NCBI GenBank assembly: GCA_022823235.1
Contig: JAJDXO010000028.1
Location: 1-64,000, forward strand
Origin: Rhodospirillales bacterium
Lineage (GTDB): Bacteria > Pseudomonadota > Alphaproteobacteria > Rhodospirillales > UBA2165
Reading direction: 5' to 3'
Length of the DNA stretch: 64,000 bases
A model generated the notes under the pieces. That model was not told where the DNA came from and did not search any database. It saw nothing but the letters and a program-made list of their open reading frames with translations. Position 1 is the stretch's first letter; every line of letters begins with the position of its first letter. Both the position numbers and the translations under genes were made by a program. Shown in pieces: positions 1-10,853 of this stretch.

Positions 1-11
1 TCTTCCGATCT
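1..11. other. Illumina adapter remnant at contig edge
   Basis: The first 11 bases read TCTTCCGATCT, identical to the 3' end of the standard Illumina adapter (…GCTCTTCCGATCT). Its position at base 1 points to untrimmed adapter at a contig end rather than genomic DNA. Confidence 0.8.
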
Positions 12-108
12 GGGGAGGGATAAATTTTTCCCTCTCCCCTGGTGGGTGTGGTATGCGTTGGGTTGGCGAGCCAAGCGAGCCTAGCCGGAGCTGGGTGAGG
101 GGGATTTT
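12..108. repeat. GC-rich dispersed intergenic repeat, edge copy
   Basis: This stretch carries the modules CCCTCTCCCC and GCGAGCCTAGCCGGAGCTGGGTGAGGG (the latter split here across degenerate spacing), which recur at about 3970-4107, 41878-42060, 46622-46775 and partly 50568-50680. It lies downstream of the minus-strand fadJ-like gene. No coding potential is evident. Confidence 0.6.
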
Positions 109-111
109 CCT

Positions 112-2226
<2,115 letters not shown>

Positions 2227-2250
2227 AGAGCGGTCTCTCGGGTCCTGTGG

Positions 2251-3222
2251 TTAGTGGATATCCGCCGCCGGGAAACGTCCCCGGTCGTGCGGCTCGTCGT
2301 AGTCGAGGTCCGGGCCCAGCGGGTAGATGCCGGTCGGATTGCGCATCCCCGGCGCGTAGTAGCCCTTCTTCATGTGCTCGATGTTGGAGATCTCGGCCAC
2401 GCCCGGATACTGGTAAAGCTCCCGGGTGTAGTTCCACAGGTTCGGATATTCGTAGATGTGCTTCCTGTTGCACTTGAACAGGCCGTAATAGACGATGTCG
2501 AACCGGATCAGCGTGGCGAAGAACCGCCAGTCCGCCTCGGTCAGCCGGTCGCCGGCCAGATAGCGTTGCCCGGACAAGCGCTCCTCCATCCCGTCCAGGG
2601 TGGCGAAAAGCTTGTGGTAGCCCTCCTCGTAGGCCTCCTGGGTCGAAGCGAAACCGGTCCTGTAAACGCCGTTGTTGACCGTCTCGTAGATCACCTCGTT
2701 CACCGCATCGATCTCACCCCGGAGCGATTCAGGATAGAAATCCAGGTTATTGCCGGTGAGGCCGTCGAACTCCGAGTTCAGCATCCGGATGATCTCGGAG
2801 CTTTCATTGTTGACGATGGTTTCTTCCTGTTTGTCCCACAGCGCCGGCACGGTCACCCGGCAGGTGATGGCGGGATCGGCCTTGGAATAGACCTCGTGGA
2901 GGCGCTTGGCGCCGTTGACCTCGTCAAGGGTGGTCGCCTCGTCGCCGTTGAAGTTCCATCCCTGCTCCCGCGCGGTGGAGGAGGCGATGGAAACGCTGAT
3001 CATGTCTTCCAGTCCCTTGAGCTTCCGGAACAGCACGGTTCGGTAAGCCCACGGTCAGTTATGAGAGACGTAGAGATGGTATCTGTCGGGTTGCGCCTTG
3101 AAGCCGGACGATCCGTCCGCGGTGATGAATTTGCGGAAGGGACTTTCCTTGCGGACGAATTTGCCGCCTTCGTTGCGCGGCAAATCCTCGTCAGTCCACT
3201 TCCCGTCAACAAGCTGGCCCAT
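2251..3222 (-). CDS. yqjG: glutathionyl-hydroquinone reductase (YqjG/Xi-class GST), candidate selenoprotein with Sec56
   Basis: Reading through one in-frame TGA (3055-3057) gives a 323-residue protein of normal length for this family. The ATG at 3220-3222 has a GGAGG ribosome site six bases upstream and begins MGQLVDGKWTDEDLPRNEGG, a typical YqjG start. The TGA falls at codon 56 in YVSHN-U-PWAYRT, where relatives carry the catalytic Cys of the CPWA motif. Downstream the frame continues as LFRKLKGLEDMISV and the all-helical GST C-domain (AGDRLTEADWRFFATLIRFD). The family reduces glutathionyl-hydroquinones through that cysteine. A SECIS-like hairpin follows the UGA. An annotation starting at the internal ATG 3034-3036 would lose the active site. 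A sequencing error or pseudogene is the alternative, but the exact placement and hairpin argue for selenocysteine. Confidence 0.85.
3021..3048 (-). promoter_or_regulatory. SECIS-like hairpin of the YqjG-type gene
   Basis: Directly after the in-frame UGA the transcript can fold GCUU/AAGC plus CCGAAC/GUUC-C-GG (one unpaired A and one bulged C) around the six-base loop CGUGCU. The loop begins 17 bases after the UGA and has G as its second base. This fits the usual bacterial SECIS layout (small apical loop with G in its first two positions, about 16-37 bases after UGA). The fold was worked out by eye, not computed. Confidence 0.65.
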
Positions 3223-3376
3223 TGGGTCCTCCGGGAATTATCAACCAATTTTCCGCAATGCGGAGCGCGGGATCATGGCCCAGCGGGCCCGGTGAGTCCA
3301 TCCTTGGTTCGGGCCTTGGATCGGGCTGAATTATCAGCCACATTGGTCCGGGCTGAATTCGCCGAGGGAGGGAATC

Positions 3377-3691
3377 GTGCTCTACATGGTCTACGGGGTG
3401 GATGCGCCCGACGCGGGCGAGCGCCGCGCCGGCGCGCGCGACGAGCATTTCGCCTATCTCGACGCCCACGAGGACATTTTGGTGCTGGGCGGCGCGACGC
3501 TGGCCGACGACGGCGAGACCCGCACCGGCAGCGTGCTGATCATCAACGTGCCGGACCGCGCGGCGGCCGATGAGTTCGCCCAGGGCGAGCCGTTCATGAA
3601 GGCCGGCGTGTTTTCCTCCCAAACCGTCACCCGCATGCGCCGGGGCCAGTGGAACCCGGCCGCCGCGCCGAAGACCGCGGAGGGGAATTAG
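3377..3691 (+). CDS. YciI-like family protein
   Basis: A 104-residue cytoplasmic protein of the YCII-related ferredoxin-fold family, starting at a GTG with a GAGGGAGG ribosome site. It shows the family pattern: a short first strand MLYMVYGVDAP, a central ILVLGGATLADDGETRTGSVLI with the conserved G-rich turn, and ADEFAQGEPFMKAGVF resembling the DPF/EPF motif region. The biochemical role of most YciI proteins is unknown. It is transcribed divergently from the YqjG-type gene (155 bases apart) and convergently with the thioredoxin-like gene. Confidence 0.8.
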   Translation: MLYMVYGVDAPDAGERRAGARDEHFAYLDAHEDILVLGGATLADDGETRTGSVLIINVPDRAAADEFAQGEPFMKAGVFSSQTVTRMRRGQWNPAAAPKTAEGN

Positions 3692-3796
3692 CGGACGTCG
3701 GGACCGGATCGCGCGGTCACGCAACGGGACCGGTCCCGCCACGGGTATCTCGGGACGCGAGCCATGCACCGGGCGCATAGCGGCGTTTTCGGCGGT

Positions 3797-3825
3797 ATGG
3801 ACATTCATGGACATTCATGGACATT
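3797..3825 (+). repeat. period-10 tandem repeat ATGGACATTC (about 2.7 units)
   Basis: The unit ATGGACATTC is repeated directly, ending as ATGGACATTT. A longer array of the same unit lies at 45067-45127, some 41 kb away. In both places the array is followed within about 15 bases by an inverted repeat. Confidence 0.8.
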
Positions 3826-3836
3826 TATTGACACCC

Positions 3837-3858
3837 ATTTGGGAGGTACCTCCCAAAT
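3837..3858. promoter_or_regulatory. 22-bp perfect palindrome, possible operator or hairpin
   Basis: ATTTGGGAGGT followed by its exact reverse complement makes a perfect 22-base palindrome between two convergent genes. A TTGACA lies just before it (3828-3833), but no well-spaced -10 box was found. Function is unknown. The rest of 3692-4155 holds only this, the tandem repeat and a GC-rich dispersed repeat. Confidence 0.5.
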
Positions 3859-3968
3859 TGACCGTATAAATCTGCATAGCTGGCCTCCAAAACGCAAAAC
3901 ACCGCCCCGGCGAGGGGACGGCACTCGTCTATACATTTAGCCCGGACGGACGCCGGCGCAAGGGCTAA

Positions 3969-4107
3969 AAAATCTCCCTCCCCCTTGACGGGGGAGGGTT
4001 GGGGTGGGGGTGAAACGACTCTCCCCCTCACCCAGCTACGGCTAGGCTCGCAAGCTCGCCAAGCCTCCGCGTCCCTCTCCCTCCGGGGGAGAGGGAACCT
4101 TGCCCGG
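3969..4107. repeat. GC-rich dispersed intergenic repeat
   Basis: Contains CTCCCCCTTGACGGGGGAG, GGTTGGGGTGGGGGTGA and CCCTCACCCAGCTACGGCTA, the same modules as at 41878-42060 and 46622-46775 but in the opposite order and orientation. Several parts are self-complementary (CCCCC-TTGA-CGGGGG type). Confidence 0.75.
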
Positions 4108-4155
4108 CCATGCCGCCTATTCGTTCAGCCCGGGCGGCAGCGGGGGAACCAATCC

Positions 4156-4686
4156 CTACTGGAGTTTTTCGGCGAACTCGGCGACGCGCTGCTTGTCCAG
4201 ATACATCCGGGTGCCGTCACCGAAGATCTTCTTGCCCGATTTGTCGAATATGAAGCTCGCCGGCACGTAGGTGACCGGACTGAAATGCTTCATCACCGCT
4301 TCGTTCATGGAGACCGCCTTGATCGCCGGGTGGAACCCCTTGACCATCCGGCTCAGCCGGCGGTCGGACGGGTTGCCGTAGCGCCCTTCGTCCCAATTGA
4401 CCGCGATGACCGTCAACTTGTCGAGGCCGCCTTCGTCCAGAAATTCACGGAGTTGCACGAACCCCGCCCGGCAGGTCATTCACCAGCTGGCGAAAAACGT
4501 CACCAGGACCGGCTTGCCGTCGAAGGTCTCCCGGTCCACATCCCGATTCGAAATGGGCTTGGCGCCGATGAGCGCCTGCTTGACCTCGTCGGTCAGCACC
4601 AGCCCCTGATTGGCTTCCGCCTGCGGCTGAAACGTGAAAACCGCGATGCCCAGGGCGGCGGCGAATAGCGTCCGTGCGAAATTCAT
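4156..4686 (-). CDS. exported thioredoxin-fold protein, candidate selenoprotein with UxxC motif (Sec69)
   Basis: Reading through one in-frame TGA (4480-4482) gives 176 residues. Residues 1-25 (MNFARTLFAAALGIAVFTFQ…AEA) form a signal peptide, so the product is periplasmic. The thioredoxin core follows: GKPVLVTFFASW-U-MTC-RAGF, where U69 and C72 occupy the places of the two cysteines of the CxxC redox site. Then come the beta strand LTVIAVNWDEG and YVPASFIFDKSGK, with the cis-Pro loop equivalent. The ATG at 4684-4686 has an AGAGGA ribosome site. A SECIS-like hairpin follows the TGA. Both half-genes are in one frame with no gap, which argues against a frameshift. The likely role is thiol/disulfide or selenothiol redox chemistry in the envelope; the substrate is unknown. 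Confidence 0.85.
4448..4466 (-). promoter_or_regulatory. SECIS-like hairpin of the thioredoxin-fold gene
   Basis: Starting 14 bases after the UGA, CGGGGUU pairs with AACUCCG (seven pairs, one G-U) around the five-base loop CGUGC. The loop starts 21 bases after the UGA and has G as its second base, as expected for a bacterial SECIS. The loop sequence is shared with the hairpin at 3021-3048. Confidence 0.65.
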
Positions 4687-4865
4687 AAACCTGATCCTCT
4701 TGGCCCGAGCCGGCCGTCCGTTGGTCCGGCCAAGCGAATTTACATCCCCTTTACCGGGTTTGGATAGACCTGGATTACGGCCTCCCCGATATGTGAAGTC
4801 GTTGCACTCCCGCGACGGCCGGAGTACACAGCGCCCAAACCCTCGCGGAACCTCCGACCGGAAGC

Positions 4866-6536
4866 TTGAACGTGGTCAGATTTCCCATTCCCGCCCCGCT
4901 GCTCTGGACCGGCCTGTGGGCCGTTCTGGTGGCGGCGGCGCTGTTTTTCCGTCCCATTCTGCCGGTCGACGAGACCCGCTATGTGGGCGTGGCGTGGGAG
5001 ATGTGGCTCAGGGACGATTTCCTGGTGCCCCATCTCAACGGCGATCCCTACAGCCACAAACCGCCGCTGCTGTTCTGGCTGATGCAGGCCGGGTGGAGCG
5101 TGCTCGGGGTCAACGACTGGTGGCCCCGGCTGGTCTCGCCGGCGTTCGGGCTGGGATGCGTGTTTCTCACCGCCGGCCTCGCCAGGCGCCTGTGGCCGGA
5201 TCGGGATATCCACCTCCTCGCGCCGTTGTTTCTTTTGGGAAGCGTGTTCTGGGGTCTGTACACCACGCTCACCATGTTCGACCTGATCCTCACCTTCTGG
5301 GCGCTCGTGGGCATTCACGGACTGGTCGATGCGGCCACGGCTGAACAAGGGGCCCGCCGGGTCCGGGGCTGGCTCCTGTTCGCCGCCGGCATCGGGTTCG
5401 GGGTGCTCACCAAGGGGCCGGTGATCCTGGTGTTTCTGCTGCCTCCGGCTTTGTTCGCGCCCCTCTGGCGGGACACGGAGCGGGACATGGGACGGTCCGG
5501 AGGCGGCGACTGGGTCCGATGGTACCTGGGGGCGTTGGCGGGCGCGGCGCTCGGCGCGGCGATCGCCCTTGCCTGGGCGCTGCCTGCCGGGTCCGCCGGC
5601 GGCGAGGACTACCGCAACGCCATCTTCTGGGGCCAGTCGGCGGGCCGGGTGGTCGACTCGTTCGACCACGGCCTGCCGGTCTGGTGGTATCTGCCGCTGC
5701 TGCCGGTGATCCTGCTGCCGTGGATCATCTGGCCCGCCTTCTGGCGAGCCGCCGGCGGCTGGCTCGGGGAACACGGCGGCGACAGCGGCACCCGCCTGGC
5801 GGCGGTGTGGATCGTCGCCGCCCTGATCGTCCTGTCGCTGATCAGCGGCAAGCGGCCCCATTACCTGCTGCCCCTGTTGCCGGCCGCCGCCCTGATCGGC
5901 GCCGGAATCATCGAGTACGCCGTCCGCCGGAGGCGCGCCGGCGGATGGGGCGATCTCCTGCCCTGGGCGCTGGCCGCGCTGGCTTTCGCCGCCTTCGTCG
6001 GGTTCGCCCCGGCATTCGTCCCGGCCCTGGCGCTCGACGTGCGGGGCCTCGACGATTGGCTGACCGCCTACTCGCCGCTCTGGGCGCTGGCGCCCCTGGG
6101 CGCGGGCCTCCTGTTGCCGGTTCTGGCGCGCCGCACGGGCGCCGCGTCGCGGATGCTCGGCCTGGCGATGGTCTCGGCCGCCATTCTGGTGACCGCCCAC
6201 GGGGTCGCCGGGCCGCAACTCGGCCGGGCCTACGACCTCAGGGGCATCGCCTTCCATCTCAAGGATCTGCAGGACCGGGGCTACGCCATCGCCCACCTGG
6301 GCAAATATCACGGCCAGTACAATTTCCTCGGCCGTTTGGAGCCCAACATCGCGACCACGGATTCAAAAAAACTCAGGGCCTGGCTGGAACGGAACCCCAA
6401 GGCCAAGATCGTCGGTTCCACCCACCGCCTGACGGCCGGACCGGCGCCTGAATTTACCGCGCCCTTCCGCGGCCGCACGGTCGCGGTTTGGGACGGCCGG
6501 GCGCTGCTCGCCGTCCTAGGGTCCGGACTCGATTGA
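4866..6536 (+). CDS. ArnT/PMT-type (GT39-like) membrane glycosyltransferase
   Basis: A roughly 556-residue integral membrane protein that probably transfers a sugar from a polyprenyl-phosphate donor at the periplasmic face. The first periplasmic loop carries LPVDETRYVGVAWEMW, with the acidic DE pair typical of the ArnT/PMT family, then GDPYSHKPPLLFWL, matching the family HKPPL signature. About ten hydrophobic segments follow (for example LLFAAGIGFGVLTKGPVILV). The start is a TTG; a GTG two codons later is possible. The last codons (LGSGLD-stop) lie inside the terminal repeat of a mobile element at 6528-6737. The acceptor (lipid A, protein or other glycan) cannot be told from sequence. Confidence 0.85.
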   Translation: MNVVRFPIPAPLLWTGLWAVLVAAALFFRPILPVDETRYVGVAWEMWLRDDFLVPHLNGDPYSHKPPLLFWLMQAGWSVLGVNDWWPRLVSPAFGLGCVFLTAGLARRLWPDRDIHLLAPLFLLGSVFWGLYTTLTMFDLILTFWALVGIHGLVDAATAEQGARRVRGWLLFAAGIGFGVLTKGPVILVFLLPPALFAPLWRDTERDMGRSGGGDWVRWYLGALAGAALGAAIALAWALPAGSAGGEDYRNAIFWGQSAGRVVDSFDHGLPVWWYLPLLPVILLPWIIWPAFWRAAGGWLGEHGGDSGTRLAAVWIVAALIVLSLISGKRPHYLLPLLPAAALIGAGIIEYAVRRRRAGGWGDLLPWALAALAFAAFVGFAPAFVPALALDVRGLDDWLTAYSPLWALAPLGAGLLLPVLARRTGAASRMLGLAMVSAAILVTAHGVAGPQLGRAYDLRGIAFHLKDLQDRGYAIAHLGKYHGQYNFLGRLEPNIATTDSKKLRAWLERNPKAKIVGSTHRLTAGPAPEFTAPFRGRTVAVWDGRALLAVLGSGLD

Positions 6537-6734
6537 GCCGCCCCTACGCGTGTCGCGGCGATGAGGCATAAAATGACTGCGTCATGGCCGGGCCCGGACC
6601 CGGCCATCCACGTGTGCCGTGTACCGCTAGACGTGGATCACCGGGTCAAGCCCGGTGATGACGACTTGCGGCTGAGCGAGAAAGCTTGAAACACAAATCC
6701 GCGAAACCGAGAATCCCCTGATCGGGGCCGGACC

Positions 6735-6737
<3 letters not shown>
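6528..6737. mobile_element. complete MITE-like element between convergent genes
   Basis: About 210 bases bounded by imperfect terminal inverted repeats: left TAGGGTCCGGACTCGATT, right (read on the minus strand) TAGGGTCCGGCCCCGATC. The interior holds the self-complementary module GCCGGGCCCGGACCCGGCC and a CACCGGGTC…GACCCGGTG-type hairpin. There is no transposase gene. The left end supplies the last codons and stop of the glycosyltransferase, and the right end supplies the TAG of the dioxygenase gene. Related ends occur at 12361, 16968, 20135, 35038, 41818, 42095, 44988 and 45476. Confidence 0.65.
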
Positions 6738-7753
<1,016 letters not shown>

Positions 7754-7883
7754 TTTGCCCGGAATTTGCGGACGGCACGATTGTCAAATTGTTCTGGATG
7801 TGAACAATGACACTCAATGGGGCGCGTTTCCCGACGTTCCCTGAAAACAAGGCTTCACCGTTCAACCGTTAGAGAGGAACCTC

Positions 7884-8927
7884 ATGTCAAAGACACGTAC
7901 TGCCATCGCCCTGGCGGCCGGTTTCGCCGCCGCCGTGGCGTTCATGCCGGAGACCGCGTCCGCCCAAAAGACGCTCCGGTTCATGACCTTCATTCCGCCG
8001 GTCGCCAACCCGGGCAAGACGTTCTATATCCCGTGGATCGAAAAGCTGAACAAGGCTGCCGGGGGCAAGATGAAGGTCCAGGCCTTCTGGTCCATGCAGC
8101 TCGGCGGCAAGGCGCCCCAGCTTCTCGACCAGGTTCGTGACGGCGTCGTCGACATCGGCTGGACCCTTCCGGGCTTCACCCCGGGCCGCATGCCGCGCCT
8201 CGAGCCGTTCGAGCTTCCCCTCGTCCACAAGGATGCGCTCTCGACCACGTTGGCGCTCCAGGACTTTCAGGACAAGTACCTGAACAACACCGACCTCAAG
8301 GACTACAAGCCGCTGCTGCTTCACTGCCATGAGGGCTTCCTGTTCCAGACCAAGTTCCCGATCTCCAAGATGGAAGATTTGAAGGGCAAGAAGCTGCGTG
8401 CCGCGTCCCGCGGCGGCGTGTGGATGCTCCAGGCCATCGGCGCGACGGGCATCGGCATGCCGTTGAACCAGATTCCGCCGGCCCTTTCCAAGGGCGTCAT
8501 CGACGGCGTGACCCTGCCTTACGAGATCGCGCCCGCGGTCAAGACCCAGGATCTGGTCAGCCACTTCACCAAGCTGGCGGGACCGCAGCCGCGTCTCGGC
8601 ACCAACGTCTTCACGCTGCTGATGAACAAGCGCAGCTATGACGGTCTGTCCGCCGATATGCGCAAGGTCATCGACGACAATTCGGGCCGCAACATTGCCC
8701 GCGAGGCCGGACAGAACTGGCGCGATATCGAGGCGCCGGGCCGCAAGGTCGTCGCGAGCAAGAAAAAGAACAAGTTCGCGACCCTGCCGCCGGCCGAGGT
8801 GGCCAAGATCCGCAAGGCATCGGAGCCGGTGTTCGACCGTTGGTTCGCTGAAATGAAGAAGATCAACGTGGACGGTCCGGCGCTCCTGAAGGACGCCCGC
8901 GCCCTGATCGACAAGTACTCCAAGTAA
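7884..8927 (+). CDS. dctP: TRAP transporter substrate-binding protein (DctP family), system 1
   Basis: A 347-residue periplasmic binding protein with a cleaved signal peptide (MSKTRTAIALAAGFAAAVAF…SAQ). It shows the DctP hallmarks FMTFIPPVANPGKTFYIPWI, then MEDLKGKKLRAASRGG, and the NPQP-equivalent helix. The conserved Arg that binds carboxylates is probably in KKLRAASRGG. It delivers an organic acid to the dctQM permease encoded next. An RBS GAGAGGAA precedes the ATG. A strong hairpin separates it from dctQ. The substrate is not predictable; the nearby 3-hydroxyanthranilate genes are only a weak hint. Confidence 0.92.
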   Translation: MSKTRTAIALAAGFAAAVAFMPETASAQKTLRFMTFIPPVANPGKTFYIPWIEKLNKAAGGKMKVQAFWSMQLGGKAPQLLDQVRDGVVDIGWTLPGFTPGRMPRLEPFELPLVHKDALSTTLALQDFQDKYLNNTDLKDYKPLLLHCHEGFLFQTKFPISKMEDLKGKKLRAASRGGVWMLQAIGATGIGMPLNQIPPALSKGVIDGVTLPYEIAPAVKTQDLVSHFTKLAGPQPRLGTNVFTLLMNKRSYDGLSADMRKVIDDNSGRNIAREAGQNWRDIEAPGRKVVASKKKNKFATLPPAEVAKIRKASEPVFDRWFAEMKKINVDGPALLKDARALIDKYSK

Positions 8928-8935
8928 GCCAGAGA

Positions 8936-8960
8936 CCGGGCCGCCGATAAGGCGGTCCGG
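8936..8960 (+). promoter_or_regulatory. dctP-dctQ intercistronic hairpin
   Basis: CCGGGCCGCC and GGCGGTCCGG form a ten-pair stem (one G-U) around GATAA, nine bases after the dctP stop. There is no U-run. Such hairpins between the binding protein and permease genes usually stabilise or enrich the upstream mRNA. The second TRAP operon has an equivalent at 15040-15075. Confidence 0.6.
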
Positions 8961-8969
8961 GATCGTTCT

Positions 8970-9524
8970 ATGGCCGAAGGCATGGAACATTTCTCCCGGC
9001 CCGCCGATCCGGTGGGCCGGGTGCTTTATCGGATTGCACGCGTATTCGCGATCCTAGGGGGAATACTCCTGTGCCTGGTCGGCCTGATGACCACTGTCAG
9101 CATCGTCGGCCGGTTTGTTTTTTCCGCGCCGGTCCCCGGTGACTTCGAACTGGTCGCCATCGGCACGGGGCTATCGGTGTTCGCCTTTCTGCCCTGGTGC
9201 CAATTGATGCGCGGCAACGTGATCGTCGATTTCTTCATGGACAAGGCGCCAATTCGCGCCAAGACCTTTTGCGATACCGTCGGCGGGTTGTTGTATCTGG
9301 GCATCGGCGCCCTCCTCACCTGGCGCATGGTCTTCGGCGGCATCGACATGTACAAATACAACGAGTCCTCCATGACCATCGGTTTTCCCCGCTGGACGAC
9401 CTTCCCCGTCTCGATCCTGCTGATGGGTTTTCTGGTCATCGTGGTGATCTACACCATCTTCCGGTCCATCGCCGAAACCCGCGCCGGACGGTTCTTCGAC
9501 GAAGGCTCCGGCGGTGTGGGCTAA
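8970..9524 (+). CDS. dctQ: TRAP transporter small permease (DctQ family), system 1
   Basis: A 184-residue inner-membrane protein with four predicted helices (ILGGILLCLVGLMTTVSIVG; VAIGTGLSVFAFLPWCQLM; GLLYLGIGALLTWRMVFG; TFPVSILLMGFLVIVVIYTI). It is the small membrane subunit that bridges DctP and the large permease. Four bases separate it from dctM. Confidence 0.9.
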   Translation: MAEGMEHFSRPADPVGRVLYRIARVFAILGGILLCLVGLMTTVSIVGRFVFSAPVPGDFELVAIGTGLSVFAFLPWCQLMRGNVIVDFFMDKAPIRAKTFCDTVGGLLYLGIGALLTWRMVFGGIDMYKYNESSMTIGFPRWTTFPVSILLMGFLVIVVIYTIFRSIAETRAGRFFDEGSGGVG

Positions 9525-9527
9525 GAC

Positions 9528-10853
9528 ATGAGTTCCCTCGCCATTGGCGGCGTGGGCTTCGTCATCCTCCTCGGGATGCTGGCGGTCCGTATTCCCATCG
9601 GCATTGCCATGATCAGTGTCGGCATCACCGGTTATCTGACGATTGCCGGCCCCATACCGTTGTTGAGCTACCTCAAGACCGAGACCTATTGGGCGTTCAC
9701 CACCTTCGATCTGTCGGTGGTGCCCCTGTTCCTGCTGATGGGACAGTTCGCCGCCAAGGCGGGCCTGTCGTCGGCCCTGTTCACCGCGGCCAATACCTGG
9801 CTCGGCCATCACCGGGGCGGGGTTGCGATGGCCGCGGTCGGCGGCTGCGCCGGCTTCGGCGCCATCTCGGGCTCGTCGCTGGCCACCGCGGCGACCATGG
9901 GCCAGGTGGCGCTCCCCGAGTTGCGCCGGTTCAATTATTCGGGCTCGCTGGCCACCGGCGCGCTGGCGGCGGGCGGAACGCTGGGCATCCTCATTCCGCC
10001 GTCGGTGGTGCTGATCATCTACGCCATCATGGTCGAGAGCAACGTCGCGGCCTTGTTCCAGGCCGCCTTCCTTCCGGGCATCCTCGCGGCCCTCGGCTAC
10101 ATGCTCGCCATCGCCATCGTGGTCCGCATCAACCCGGAAGCCGGCCCGGCGGGCGAGCGCGCATCCCGCGCCGCGAAATGGGCGGCGCTCCTGGAAATCT
10201 GGCCGGTGCTGGTCATCTTCCTGCTGGTCATGGGCGGCATCTACGCGGGCGTGTTCACCCCCACCGAAGGCGCGGCCATCGGCTCCGTCGGCACCTTCCT
10301 GATTGCCATCACCAAGGGCGGCATGCGCCTGGAGGGCTTCCTCGACGCCATCCTGGGGACGGCGCAAACCACGGCGATGATTTTTCTCATTCTGCTGGGC
10401 GCGAAGATCTTCAATGCGTTCCTCGGCTTCTCGGAACTGCCGCTCTTCGCCGCCGATTTCTTCCAGAATGCCGGCCTGTCGCCGTTCGTGGTCCTGCTGG
10501 GGATGATCATCCTCTACATCCTGTTGGGCTTCGTCATGGACTCGCTCTCCATGATCCTGCTGACGGTGCCGATCTTCTGGCCGATCATCGCCGGGCTGGA
10601 TTTCGGGCTCGGGCCGGACGAGACCAAGCTGTGGTTCGGCATCATCACGCTGATCGTCGTCGAGATGGGACTGATCACGCCGCCCGTCGGGCTCAACGTC
10701 TTCGTCATCAATTCGATGGCCAAGGACGTGCCCATGCTCGAGACCTTCAAGGGCGTGGTCCCGTTCATCACGTCCGACTTCATCCGGGTGGCGATCATCA
10801 TCGCCTTCCCGGTGATCACCTTGATCCTGCCCGAGCTGCTGGCGGTGGAATGA
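9528..10853 (+). CDS. dctM: TRAP transporter large permease (DctM family), system 1
   Basis: A 441-residue polytopic permease driving sodium-coupled uptake. Typical DctM segments are visible: PLFLLMGQFAAKAGLSSALF, AISGSSLATAATMGQVALPE, GGTLGILIPPSVVLIIYAIM, GVFTPTEGAAIGSVGTF and MDSLSMILLTVPIFWPII. It ends the dctPQM operon; its TGA abuts, base to base, the stop codon of the opposing TauE-like gene. Confidence 0.93.
   Translation: MSSLAIGGVGFVILLGMLAVRIPIGIAMISVGITGYLTIAGPIPLLSYLKTETYWAFTTFDLSVVPLFLLMGQFAAKAGLSSALFTAANTWLGHHRGGVAMAAVGGCAGFGAISGSSLATAATMGQVALPELRRFNYSGSLATGALAAGGTLGILIPPSVVLIIYAIMVESNVAALFQAAFLPGILAALGYMLAIAIVVRINPEAGPAGERASRAAKWAALLEIWPVLVIFLLVMGGIYAGVFTPTEGAAIGSVGTFLIAITKGGMRLEGFLDAILGTAQTTAMIFLILLGAKIFNAFLGFSELPLFAADFFQNAGLSPFVVLLGMIILYILLGFVMDSLSMILLTVPIFWPIIAGLDFGLGPDETKLWFGIITLIVVEMGLITPPVGLNVFVINSMAKDVPMLETFKGVVPFITSDFIRVAIIIAFPVITLILPELLAVE

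Noticed and set aside
2251..3036. GST starting at the internal ATG as a complete short protein
   Set aside because: That version lacks the glutathione-binding and catalytic segment, whereas the upstream in-frame sequence with its own ribosome site matches the family.
3969..4107. Coding sequence reading into the GC-rich repeat near 4 kb
   Set aside because: The same sequence recurs in several intergenic places in both orientations and frames; there is no conserved frame or ribosome site.
4477..4686. Two separate small proteins (signal-peptide fragment and cytoplasmic fragment) instead of one thioredoxin-like gene
   Set aside because: The pieces are contiguous in one frame and together form a complete exported thioredoxin fold broken only at the redox cysteine.
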